Positions 1-7,807 of a stretch of DNA of 21,017 bases are shown here, in pieces (position 1 is the first letter of the stretch; each line of letters opens with the position of its first letter). A model generated the notes under the pieces. It did not search any database. It was not told the origin of the DNA and saw only the letters and a program-made list of their open reading frames with translations. The position numbers and the translations under genes were made by a program. Source of the DNA: Firmicutes bacterium UBA5389 (GTDB taxonomy: Bacteria; Bacillota; DTU025). The DNA lies in assembly GCA_002409965.1 (NCBI GenBank), contig DHON01000058.1, positions 15,658 through 36,674 on the forward strand, given 5' to 3'.

Positions 1-26
1 GCACCTGCAAGCTTATGGCTCGGGGC

Positions 27-66
27 CCGGGGCCCGGGACTTTCGGTTCCGGGCTGCGGGCCCCGG
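27..66. repeat. Strong GC-only hairpin
   Basis: The perfect 10-base arms CCGGGGCCCG (27-36) and CGGGCCCCGG (57-66) flank a 20-nt loop. There is no T-tract on either side, so this is not a textbook intrinsic terminator. It could be the end of an upstream transcript or a structural palindrome. A pyrimidine-rich stretch follows at about 91-135. Confidence 0.5.
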
Positions 67-180
67 TTGTCATCGGTCTGTCCCGGCACGCATTTCCTCT
101 TCCCCCGTCCATCCATCCTCCTCCAACGCCCCCCGAATGGATGATTTGCCCGATACAAGGGATGGTTTCCACGGTGCCCG

Positions 181-209
181 TTAACGATCAGCACCTAACA
201 TGGTATGAT
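181..209 (+). promoter_or_regulatory. Probable sigma-A promoter of the exported protein gene
   Basis: The -35-like TTAACG (181-186) lies 17 nt before the -10 TATGAT (204-209). The TGG just before the -10 makes it an extended -10 promoter. It sits about 60 nt upstream of the start codon at 270. The call comes from consensus matching only. Confidence 0.5.
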
Positions 210-269
210 CTGTATGTGGCGCTGGGGCCGTGATTTCCGAAGTCACTGAAGGAGAACGGGGGATGAACC

Positions 270-1640
270 ATGGCGATCTGTTCTGCACGCAAATTGTCAC
301 TCGGCTCGTCGTTGCGCAACTGCGTTCCCGCCGTCCGGGGGCTATCGCTCTCATGCATGTTGACGTGGGCTCTGGCGGCGGCCTTTCTATGCCCCCTCGC
401 AAGCCAGGCGATGGCTGCGCCGGCAACCGCGGCAACGGGTTCGGGCGGGTTTGCTTTGGAGCTGAAGCTGAAACCAGGCGACGATGCCCTCAAGAAGGTG
501 AGTCTGTCCCGTCGCGTGGGTCCGGTCTCTTTTTCACTTCAGCACGAGCTGGGAGGGGCGTTGGAGTTCAAGGTGGGTGCCAGTCTCTCTGAGAAGTGGA
601 GGCACTACAGGCAGTCCGGATCCCTGACTCTTTCAGGGAACCTCGATGCCCAAAGCCCGGGAGCGCATTGGAGCCAGATATCAATATCAGCCGGAATCAG
701 AGCCGACAAGAAGGTTATTCCCTGGCAACCCGAATCGAAGCTGGACATGTCTGTTCGGCAATACCCGTTCAACCCCGCTCGAGACTATGCCCAGGCCCAG
801 CTGACGGCTAAGGGACAAAGAGCCTTTGAAGGCAAGATGAAACCTTCGATCAAGGGCGAGCTGAGCGTGGGGCACAAAGAGATGCCCGGCCAACCCAAGT
901 GGACGGCTGACTTTCGGGCCTCTTCAGTCACTCTGCAGTGGCGCCCCGCCGACAGTGTCAAGGCCGAGGCAAGCCTCTCGGCGAGGCAGCGGGAATACCC
1001 CAAGGCCGCCCACAAGTCGTACATCGCTTGCACAGGCAAGGCAAGCGCGATGTGGGCTGTATCCAAGCTGCATTCGCTGGACTTCGCTGCAAGTGCATCA
1101 TCCACGGCACGCCCCAACGATCCGCCCAAAGACAGGGCTACAAAGGATGCTTCAGTGAAATGGACCTGGAAGGCCATGTTGCCTGGGCCCGAGCCGGCGC
1201 CTGGACCGGGAGCGCTGACACTGACAGCTCGCGCCGCCGCCGGCACGACTAGCCGACCGAACGCGCCGGCTGACAACACGGCCTGGCGAGCGGGCGCGAG
1301 CGCTGGGCTAGCATGGGAGTTGTCCAAAGTCATGAAGCTGACATTGGCGGCCGAGACAAACTGGTCGCTCAATGCATGGGACGAAGAGGGCAACGATGAC
1401 GAGGACAACGATGGGAACGGCAGCGACTGCGGCGCGGGCGATGAAGGCACGAAGGGGTCGATGGGCCCTGCCGGAAAGCGCGTTCATCGGCTTACGCTGG
1501 CGGCGACGGCCGGGCCGTTCGGCGGAGTGACGCTGAGCGGAAAAGCGGCAGCAACGCGCACCGACGAACTGAACGAGAAGCTCTGGAAAAGCGGGAACTG
1601 GGAACCCTGCATGGAGCTCAAGGCATCCTACAAATTCTGA
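270..1640 (+). CDS. Exported beta-strand-rich protein, candidate outer-membrane barrel
   Basis: I do not recognise a named family. The 456-residue protein starts with a long basic n-region and a hydrophobic segment (about residues 30-47), followed by an Ala-rich cleavage site near the AMA-AP sequence, which is a Sec signal peptide pattern. The rest is rich in alternating polar/apolar stretches such as KVSLSRRVGPVSFSLQ and RLTLAATAGPF, typical of amphipathic beta strands. It ends in ELKASYKF, with F at the last position and Y two before it, like the C-terminal beta-signal of outer-membrane barrels. A strongly acidic Asp/Glu/Gly/Asn loop lies at about 371-394. The ATG at 270 follows a GGGGGA ribosome site (258-263). 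It appears to be a single-gene unit. An alternative is a surface protein of another beta-rich fold; the outer-membrane location is inference. Confidence 0.7.
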   Translation: MAICSARKLSLGSSLRNCVPAVRGLSLSCMLTWALAAAFLCPLASQAMAAPATAATGSGGFALELKLKPGDDALKKVSLSRRVGPVSFSLQHELGGALEFKVGASLSEKWRHYRQSGSLTLSGNLDAQSPGAHWSQISISAGIRADKKVIPWQPESKLDMSVRQYPFNPARDYAQAQLTAKGQRAFEGKMKPSIKGELSVGHKEMPGQPKWTADFRASSVTLQWRPADSVKAEASLSARQREYPKAAHKSYIACTGKASAMWAVSKLHSLDFAASASSTARPNDPPKDRATKDASVKWTWKAMLPGPEPAPGPGALTLTARAAAGTTSRPNAPADNTAWRAGASAGLAWELSKVMKLTLAAETNWSLNAWDEEGNDDEDNDGNGSDCGAGDEGTKGSMGPAGKRVHRLTLAATAGPFGGVTLSGKAAATRTDELNEKLWKSGNWEPCMELKASYKF

Positions 1641-1704
1641 GCGGTCCACACCTCACACCGCTCGCTGCCGGATCTCGGGCCCCGGCCCGTTTGGAGATCG
1701 CCTA

Positions 1705-1733
1705 TTGCCTAGGTACAGAGCGAAGTATACAAT
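1705..1733 (+). promoter_or_regulatory. Probable promoter of the EF-G-like gene
   Basis: TTGCCT (1705-1710) and TACAAT (1728-1733) are separated by 17 nt, inside an AT-rich patch that contrasts with the GC-rich surroundings. They lie about 90 nt before the start at 1823. The -10 matches 5 of 6 consensus bases; the -35 is weak. Confidence 0.5.
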
Positions 1734-1822
1734 ATTAGAGTGAGCATCTATGGCTGTATGCAGCCTGCACCGGTTGGTGGCAGGCTTGGGCCGCGAGTGA
1801 AGCGTTTAGGGGAGGAGATCGC

Positions 1823-3916
1823 TTGAAAAAGTACAGGGTGGACCAACTGCGCAATCTGGCCATTATCTCTCACGGTGGGGCTGGCAAAACTACTCTTGCA
1901 GAGGCCATGCTCTTCCTGAGCGGCGCGGTTGACCGCTTCGGCAAGGTGGACGACGGCACATCCACGATGGACTACGATCCCGATGAGGTCAAGCGCAAGA
2001 TCTCGATCAACGCCTCAGTCGCGCCCGTGGAGTGGAATGGTCACAAAATCAACCTCATAGATACTCCTGGATACTCCGACTTCGTCGGAGAAGTCGTGGG
2101 CGCGCTGCGCATCGCCGATGCAGCGATGGTGCTGGTTGACGCAGTTTCCGGCGTTGAGGTGGGCACCGAGCTGACTTGGCGACACGCCGATGATCGCGAG
2201 CTTCCGCGCATTGCCGTTGTGAACAGGATGGACCGCGAGAACGCCGATTTCGACAAGGCCATCGATTCGATACGCCGTGTCTTCGGCAACCACGCAGTCG
2301 CCGCGCAGCTTCCCATAGGGGAAGGCGACAAGTTCCGCGGTGTGGTCGACATCATACACATGAAGGCTTTCATCTGGAACGATGCGTCCGGCAAGAGTGT
2401 CGCCGAGTCGCCGATCCCGGATGAGCTGGCCGATGCCGCTGCTTCGCTGCGCGAGAAGCTGGTGGAGTACGCCGCTGAAAACGACGAGGAACTCTTGAAC
2501 AAGTATTTGGAGGGCGACGAACTCACACAGGAGGAGTTCGAGAAGGGACTGGCGGCCGGAGTAGCCGATGGCTCAGTTGTGCCTGTGTTCTGCGCCTCCG
2601 GGCTGCGCATGGTGGGTGTGAAACCTCTCATGGACTCCATAGTCGCCCTGTGCCCTTCACCTGTGGGGCGCGGCGTTGCCTACGGCCATCTGCCTGACTC
2701 CGAAGAGAAAGCGGAGCGGCGGCCGGATGAGAGCGAGCCTTTCTCCGCCCTTGTATTTAAGACCATGGCCGACCCATACGTGGGCAAGATAACCATGTTC
2801 CGCGTCTACTCGGGCATGGTCAGGTCCGATTCGCAGGTGTACAACGCCAGCAAAGACAAGACCGAGCGTCTCGGCCAGGTCTTCCTCATCAAAGGCAAGC
2901 AGCAGATCGCAGTGGCCGATGTGGGCGCCGGCGACATCGCGGGCGTTGCCAAACTGAGCGAGACGACTACTGGCGATACGCTTTGCGACAAGGACAAGCA
3001 GATCGTGCTCGATCCCATCAGGTTCCCGTCCCCTGTGCTGTCGATGGCTGCCAAGGCGAAAACTAAGGGTGATGAGGACAAGATCGGTCAAGGGCTCGCC
3101 AGGCTGCAAGAGGAGGATCCCACTCTCCGCAATACCAAGGAGGCGGAGACGGGCGAGCTGATAGTGGCGGGAATGGGCGAGGTTCACCTCGACATCATTG
3201 CCGAGAGGCTCAAGAGGAAGTTCGGGGCTGAGATGACTCTGGACACCCCCAAGGTGCCCTACAGAGAGACCATCAAGGGAACTGTGAAGGTCGAAGGCAG
3301 GCACAAGAAGCAGACAGGCGGCCGCGGCCAGTTCGGGCACGTCTGGATCGAGATGTCTCCTCTGCCGACCGGCTCAGGCTTCGAGTTCGAAGACAAGGTC
3401 TTCGGAGGCGCAGTCCCCCGCCAGTTCATCCCGGCGGTGGAGAAAGGCTTAAGAGAAGGTCTGCCCGAAGGCGGCATCCTTGCGGGATTCCCGCTGGTCG
3501 ACTTGAAGTGCTCTCTGTACGATGGTTCGAGCCACTCTGTGGACTCATCCGAAATGGCGTTCAAGATCGCGGCCCAGCTGGCGCTCAAGAAGGGGTGTCA
3601 GGAGGCCAATCCGGTCATACTCGAGCCTATCGTGCGAGCGGATGTCACAGTGCCCGAGGAGTACATGGGTGATGTCATGGGCGACTTCAACAAGAAGCGC
3701 GGACGCATTCTGGGCATGGAGCCCGACGGCAAGTATCAGGTGGTCCGGGCTCTGGCGCCGATGGCCGAGATGTTCAAGTACTCCATTGACCTGCGCTCGA
3801 TGACGGCGGGTCGAGGCACGTTCGCGATGGAGTTCGATCACTACGAAGAAGTCCCGTTCAGCGTGGCCGAGAAAGTGATCGAGCAGGCCAAAAAGGACAA
3901 GGAGAAAGAGTCTTGA
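1823..3916 (+). CDS. fusA: Elongation factor G paralogue (EF-G2-like translational GTPase)
   Basis: This is a ribosome-associated GTPase of the EF-G family, 697 residues, full length with G domain, domain II, III, IV and V. The G1 loop is HGGAGKTT (17-24), in place of the AHxDxGKTT typical of canonical EF-G. G3 is DTPG (80-83) and G4 is NRMD (134-137), where NKMD is usual. Domain IV/V motifs such as GGRGQFGHVW and GGILAGFP are present. The GGxGKT loop and the lack of rpsL, rpsG or tuf neighbours point to the second EF-G type, whose role (translocation, recycling or a specialised function) varies between species. The symbol is given for the family; a fusA2-type paralogue is the better reading. 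The TTG start at 1823 is fixed by the Shine-Dalgarno AGGGGAGGAG (1808-1817). Confidence 0.93.
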   Translation: MKKYRVDQLRNLAIISHGGAGKTTLAEAMLFLSGAVDRFGKVDDGTSTMDYDPDEVKRKISINASVAPVEWNGHKINLIDTPGYSDFVGEVVGALRIADAAMVLVDAVSGVEVGTELTWRHADDRELPRIAVVNRMDRENADFDKAIDSIRRVFGNHAVAAQLPIGEGDKFRGVVDIIHMKAFIWNDASGKSVAESPIPDELADAAASLREKLVEYAAENDEELLNKYLEGDELTQEEFEKGLAAGVADGSVVPVFCASGLRMVGVKPLMDSIVALCPSPVGRGVAYGHLPDSEEKAERRPDESEPFSALVFKTMADPYVGKITMFRVYSGMVRSDSQVYNASKDKTERLGQVFLIKGKQQIAVADVGAGDIAGVAKLSETTTGDTLCDKDKQIVLDPIRFPSPVLSMAAKAKTKGDEDKIGQGLARLQEEDPTLRNTKEAETGELIVAGMGEVHLDIIAERLKRKFGAEMTLDTPKVPYRETIKGTVKVEGRHKKQTGGRGQFGHVWIEMSPLPTGSGFEFEDKVFGGAVPRQFIPAVEKGLREGLPEGGILAGFPLVDLKCSLYDGSSHSVDSSEMAFKIAAQLALKKGCQEANPVILEPIVRADVTVPEEYMGDVMGDFNKKRGRILGMEPDGKYQVVRALAPMAEMFKYSIDLRSMTAGRGTFAMEFDHYEEVPFSVAEKVIEQAKKDKEKES

Positions 3917-3945
3917 CCTTGTGGGACCTGGCGGCTGTGCACGCG

Positions 3946-3975
3946 GCAGCTGTTGACACGGCAGCTGTTGACACG
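3946..3975. repeat. Perfect 15-bp tandem duplication carrying a -35 box
   Basis: The 15-mer GCAGCTGTTGACACG occurs twice head to tail (3946-3960 and 3961-3975). Each copy contains the consensus -35 TTGACA. Only the second copy has a well-spaced -10. Confidence 0.9.
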
Positions 3976-3997
3976 GCGTGCGCTGTACGATTAGAAT
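3968..3997 (+). promoter_or_regulatory. Promoter of the valS T-box transcript
   Basis: Consensus TTGACA (3968-3973) is followed after 18 nt by TAGAAT (3992-3997). This is the best sigma-A promoter match in the window. Transcription would begin just before the T-box stem I. Confidence 0.75.
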
Positions 3998-4021
3998 GCG
4001 CTTAATGGCAACATCATATAT

Positions 4022-4353
4022 GCAGTGCGATGATGGGGAGGAGTAGCGAGGTCACGCCCGAAGAGAGGGACGCTCACCGGGTGCAAGGCGTTCTGGCCCA
4101 TGTCCTCGTGAATGTCGCCCCTGAGCTGCCTGGCCCAAATCGCTGGCCGCTGCGTATGCAGCCAGCAGGAGTAGGCCCGGCCGGGATCAGCCCGATACAG
4201 CTGTCAAGATCGACGCGGGCGATGCGAACGACGTGAGCGATGCGCGCAATGCGCGGCGCGCGCTCAGGTTGGGCACAAGCGTCCTGCCGAGAACAAAGGT
4301 GGTACCGCGAAGTGAAGCCTCCTTCGCCCTTTGATGGGCAGGGAGGCTTTGTG
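4022..4353 (+). ncRNA. Valine-specific T-box riboswitch leader
   Basis: The leader senses uncharged tRNA-Val and controls read-through into valS. The T-box core AAAGGTGGTACCGCGA is at 4295-4310. Its UGGU (4300-4303) can pair with a tRNA ending in ACCA. Stem I is suggested by GGGGAGGAGTAG (4035-4046), with GGGG able to pair with CCCC at 4118-4121, and by the AGAGAGGGA element near 4062. A GAATGTC segment (4110-4116) places the valine codon GUC at 4114-4116 as the likely specifier. It is followed by a terminator (4315-4353). Between stem I and the T-box is a GC-rich stretch with repeated GATGCG units. Folding was done by eye, so the specifier position is less certain than the T-box itself. Confidence 0.93.
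4315..4353 (+). terminator. T-box intrinsic terminator (attenuator)
   Basis: AAGCCTCC (4315-4322) pairs with GGAGGCTT (4342-4349), and an inner GCCC/GGGC pair closes the loop TTTGAT. A moderate T-rich tail (TTTGTGTATATATT) follows. The 5' arm begins just after the T-box, as expected for a mutually exclusive antiterminator. Confidence 0.85.
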
Positions 4354-4405
4354 TATATATTGATTGCAGCTGCTCCTAGCAGTTTGCAGGGAGGTAGGAT
4401 CGCAC

Positions 4406-7084
4406 ATGGGGAAGACCGACGCACCGACTACGACCGACATACCGACTACGTATGACCCAAAGCAGATAGAGGAGCGGATCTACCAGTTCTGGCTGGACAG
4501 CGGCTACTTCCACGCAGAGCCGGATCCAAACCCAGAACGCGAGCATTTCGTGATCATGATGCCGCCGCCCAACATCACCGGGACGCTCCACATTGGCCAT
4601 GCCCTCGACTCCGCGATTCAGGACATCCTGATCAGGTCCAAGCGGATGCAGGGCGCCAACGCCTGCTGGATTCCAGGCACTGACCACGCCAGCATAGCCA
4701 CTGAGGCCAAGGTAGTGGCGAGCCTGGCGAAACAGGGCCTTACCAAGGGAGATGTGGGCCGCGATGGCTTCCTCAAGATCGCCTGGGATTGGAAGGAGAA
4801 GCACGGCGGCGAGATCGTGGAGCAGCAGAAGAAGCTGGGCGCCTCATGCGACTGGGAACGCGCCCGGTTCACCATGGACCCAGTCTGCTCCAGGGCGGTG
4901 CGCGAGGTGTTCGTGCGCCTGTTCGACAAGGGTCTCATCTACCGGGGCGAGCGCATGGTCAACTGGTGCACTAACTGCGGCACGTCTCTGTCGGATGTGG
5001 AAGTGGAGCATGAAGACGAGGAGTCGGCTCTCTGGTATCTCCGCTACCCGCTGTCCAGCGGAAGCGGACATGTCACCGTGGCCACCACGCGTCCCGAGAC
5101 CATGCTGGGCGATACCGGGGTGGCGGTAAGCCCTGACGACCCGCGATACGCATCGCTTGTGGGCAAGACCATCATGCTGCCCATCATGAACCGTGAGATT
5201 CCGATTGTGGCCGACCCGCACGTAGACCCGGCGTTCGGAACTGGAGCGGTCAAGGTGACGCCGGCCCATGACCCCAACGACTTCGAGATCGCCCATCGCC
5301 ACGGGCTCGAATCGATCAGCGTGATCGGCGCGGACGGCCGCATGACCGAGGAAGCCGGAGAATACGCCGGCCTCACCTGCGAGGAGTGCAGGCGCGCCGT
5401 GGTGGCTGAATTCGAATCGGGAGGTCTGCTAGAGCGGACCGAGAAGTACACTCACGCGGTTGGACATTGCCAAAGGTGCGGCACGGTTGTGGAGCCTCTG
5501 GTATCGCTGCAGTGGTTTGTGAGGATGGAGCCGCTGGCTGCCCCTGCAATCGAGGCCGTGAAGAACGGCAGTGTCAGGTTCGTGCCCGAGCGCTTCACCA
5601 AGACGTATCTGGCCTGGATGGAGAATGTGCGCGACTGGTGCATCTCGAGGCAGCTGTGGTGGGGCCACCGGATACCGGTGTGGTACTGCCAGGGCTGCGG
5701 CCACATGTTCGCCTCGCGCGAGGACGCTAGAGCCTGCCCCAAGTGCGGCGGGCGCGTGGAGCAGGACCCGGACGTGCTCGACACGTGGTTCAGCTCGGCG
5801 CTGTGGACCTTCTCCACCATGGGCTGGCCTGACGACACGGCTGAGCTTTCCGCCTGGCATCCCACATCGGTACTGGTGACAGGCTACGATATCATCTTCT
5901 TCTGGGTGGCCAGGATGATCTTCATGGCCCTGGAGTTCATGGGCGAGAAGCCCTTCTCCGATGTGCTGCTGCACGGCCTGATCAGAAATGCCGATGGGTC
6001 CAAGATGAGCAGGTCCAAGGGGACCGGCGTCAACCCGCTGGACATCATCGAGGAGTTCGGATCGGATACGCTGAGGTTCACTCTGATTACCGGCAACACC
6101 CCCGGCAACGACATCAGGTGGCGCCCGGAGAAGGTCGAAGCCTCGCGAAACTTCTGCAACAAGATATGGAATGCGAGCCGGTTCGTCATGATGAACCTGG
6201 GCGACTTCCAGGCGCCGGCAGGCGGCGAGCTTCCGACCGACCTCGAACTGACGTTGGCCGACAGGTGGATCTTGTCGCGCTTCGGGCGGGCGGCGGACCA
6301 GATCACGCAGCAACTGGCCAGGTACGACCTGGGCGAGGCCGCCCGGACCATCCACGAGTTCATCTGGGGCGAGTATTGCGACTGGTATATCGAGATCGCC
6401 AAGCGACGACTGTACGACGAAACCGATGCCCCAGGCCGCCGCGCCGCGCAGCACGTGCTGTGGAAGGTGTTGGACGGAGCGCTCAAGCTGCTCCACCCGT
6501 TCATGCCCTTCATAACCGAAGGCATATGGCAGCACCTGCCCCACGAAGGCGACAGCATCATGACACAGGCGTGGCCGCGCGCCGATGAAGCCTGGCTCGA
6601 TCCTCGGGCCGAGGCGGAGATGGCGATGATCATGGAGACTGTGCGCGCCATCAGGAACGTGCGGGCCGAGTTCGAAGTGGCGCCGTCTCGCAAGGTAGAC
6701 GCGATTTTCCATGCAGACGGCGAAACAGCCACGGCTCTTGACCGCAACGCCGACATACTGGCGCACCTTGCAGGGTTGGCAGGGGTGAAGCTGGAACCGG
6801 CCGCGGCGCCCAAGCCCGAGAAGGCCGCGGCCGCCGTCGCGCCGGGGGTCGAGGTCTACCTGCCGCTGGCCGGCATGATCGATATCGGCAAGGAGATCGA
6901 GCGCCTGCAACGCGACATCCAGAGCATGCACGCCGAGGCCGAAAGAGTCCGGGCCAAGCTGGGGAATGAATCGTTTGTGTCGAAGGCCCCGGCCCAGGTC
7001 GTGCAGAAGCAGCGCGACAGGCTCGCCGATCTTGAGGATCAGCTGGCCAAGGTGCGGGCTCGAGTGGCGCAGCTGGAGTCGTAG
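4406..7084 (+). CDS. valS: Valyl-tRNA synthetase
   Basis: This cytoplasmic class Ia synthetase charges tRNA-Val with valine. The HIGH motif is at 62-65 in PPPNITGTLHIGH and the KMSKS loop is KMSRS at 533-537. The CP1 editing region shows TTRPETMLGDT. Zinc-ribbon pairs are visible in NWCTNCG and in CGHMF...CPKCGG. An anticodon-binding domain and a C-terminal coiled-coil tRNA arm complete the protein, 892 residues and full length. The open frame extends upstream to 4364, but the ATG at 4406 is preferred: it follows GGGAGGT (4389-4395), and the extra 14 residues would begin almost at the terminator. A short Ala/Pro/Lys linker precedes the arm. The gene is controlled by the valine T-box and is the first of a multi-gene run. 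Confidence 0.98.
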   Translation: MGKTDAPTTTDIPTTYDPKQIEERIYQFWLDSGYFHAEPDPNPEREHFVIMMPPPNITGTLHIGHALDSAIQDILIRSKRMQGANACWIPGTDHASIATEAKVVASLAKQGLTKGDVGRDGFLKIAWDWKEKHGGEIVEQQKKLGASCDWERARFTMDPVCSRAVREVFVRLFDKGLIYRGERMVNWCTNCGTSLSDVEVEHEDEESALWYLRYPLSSGSGHVTVATTRPETMLGDTGVAVSPDDPRYASLVGKTIMLPIMNREIPIVADPHVDPAFGTGAVKVTPAHDPNDFEIAHRHGLESISVIGADGRMTEEAGEYAGLTCEECRRAVVAEFESGGLLERTEKYTHAVGHCQRCGTVVEPLVSLQWFVRMEPLAAPAIEAVKNGSVRFVPERFTKTYLAWMENVRDWCISRQLWWGHRIPVWYCQGCGHMFASREDARACPKCGGRVEQDPDVLDTWFSSALWTFSTMGWPDDTAELSAWHPTSVLVTGYDIIFFWVARMIFMALEFMGEKPFSDVLLHGLIRNADGSKMSRSKGTGVNPLDIIEEFGSDTLRFTLITGNTPGNDIRWRPEKVEASRNFCNKIWNASRFVMMNLGDFQAPAGGELPTDLELTLADRWILSRFGRAADQITQQLARYDLGEAARTIHEFIWGEYCDWYIEIAKRRLYDETDAPGRRAAQHVLWKVLDGALKLLHPFMPFITEGIWQHLPHEGDSIMTQAWPRADEAWLDPRAEAEMAMIMETVRAIRNVRAEFEVAPSRKVDAIFHADGETATALDRNADILAHLAGLAGVKLEPAAAPKPEKAAAAVAPGVEVYLPLAGMIDIGKEIERLQRDIQSMHAEAERVRAKLGNESFVSKAPAQVVQKQRDRLADLEDQLAKVRARVAQLES

Positions 7085-7807
7085 ATGGACGCCTTCACGG
7101 AGCGGCTGAGGCGGCTGGACGGCATTCTGGCGGAGATGTATGGGCCCAAGCCCTTGAGGCCGCACGGCGATCCCGTGGGCGAGTTGGTGCACATCATACT
7201 CACGCAGAACACGTCGGACACCAACTCCGACCGCACATACGCGGCGCTCAGGGCGGCTTATCCCGCATGGGAGCAGCTGGCCTCGGCGCCGCCGGACGAT
7301 ATTGCCGACGTGATCCGCATGGGCGGGCTGGCCGACATCAAGGCTGTGCGCATTGGAGAGGCGCTGCGCAGAATACAGGCTGACTTCGGCTCCATTAGCC
7401 TTGCGGCGCTGGATGGCATGGAGAAGACCGATGCATTCGACTACCTTACGTCTCTGCCTGGCGTGGGCCCGAAGACGGCTGCGTGCGTCCTCCTGTTCGC
7501 GCTGGGGCGGCCGGTCTTCCCTGTGGACACCCATGTCCACCGCGTCAGCAACCGGCTGGGGCTTGTGGCCACGGGAAGCCCCGCCGCGACTCAGGCCGCA
7601 TTGATGCCGGCGTTGCCCGACGACATCGTGTATCAGCTACACATGAACATGGTGACCCATGGACGCAAGACATGCAAGGCGGGGCGTCCTGCTTGCACCC
7701 GGTGCTTGCTGCAATCGGAATGTGACTGGGCATGTAGTAGGGCGGAGGCTGTCGCGGACGGCGAGACCGAACACGCCCCGTCAGACAGCGCAGGTGATGA
7801 TGGATGA
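7085..7807 (+). CDS. nth: Endonuclease III-type DNA glycosylase/AP lyase
   Basis: The protein belongs to the HhH-GPD base-excision repair family that removes oxidised pyrimidines. In its 240 residues the helix-hairpin-helix LPGVGPKTA carries the catalytic Lys130. PVDTHVHR carries the catalytic Asp148. The [4Fe-4S] cluster loop has Cys197, 204, 207 and 213 in the canonical C-x6-C-x2-C-x5-C spacing. LTQNTSD (40-46) matches the conserved LxxQTTD region, with Asn for Thr after Gln. The ATG lies directly after the valS stop codon, so the two are probably co-transcribed and translationally coupled. The last 25 residues are an acidic tail not needed for the fold. Exact substrate range (Nth versus a Nth-like paralogue) cannot be read from sequence. 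Confidence 0.93.
   Translation: MDAFTERLRRLDGILAEMYGPKPLRPHGDPVGELVHIILTQNTSDTNSDRTYAALRAAYPAWEQLASAPPDDIADVIRMGGLADIKAVRIGEALRRIQADFGSISLAALDGMEKTDAFDYLTSLPGVGPKTAACVLLFALGRPVFPVDTHVHRVSNRLGLVATGSPAATQAALMPALPDDIVYQLHMNMVTHGRKTCKAGRPACTRCLLQSECDWACSRAEAVADGETEHAPSDSAGDDG

Noticed and set aside
785..1450. Open frame on the - strand inside the exported protein gene
   Set aside because: Ser/Pro/Ala-rich shadow frame without a ribosome site or recognisable domain.
4030..4236. Short + strand open frame between the EF-G gene and valS
   Set aside because: It lies wholly within the T-box leader RNA, whose structure explains the sequence.
5429..7540. 703-codon open frame on the - strand opposite valS and nth
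   Set aside because: It mirrors two well-recognised + strand genes, shows no family motifs and reads as low-complexity Arg/His/Leu/Gly-rich sequence typical of antisense frames in GC-rich coding DNA.
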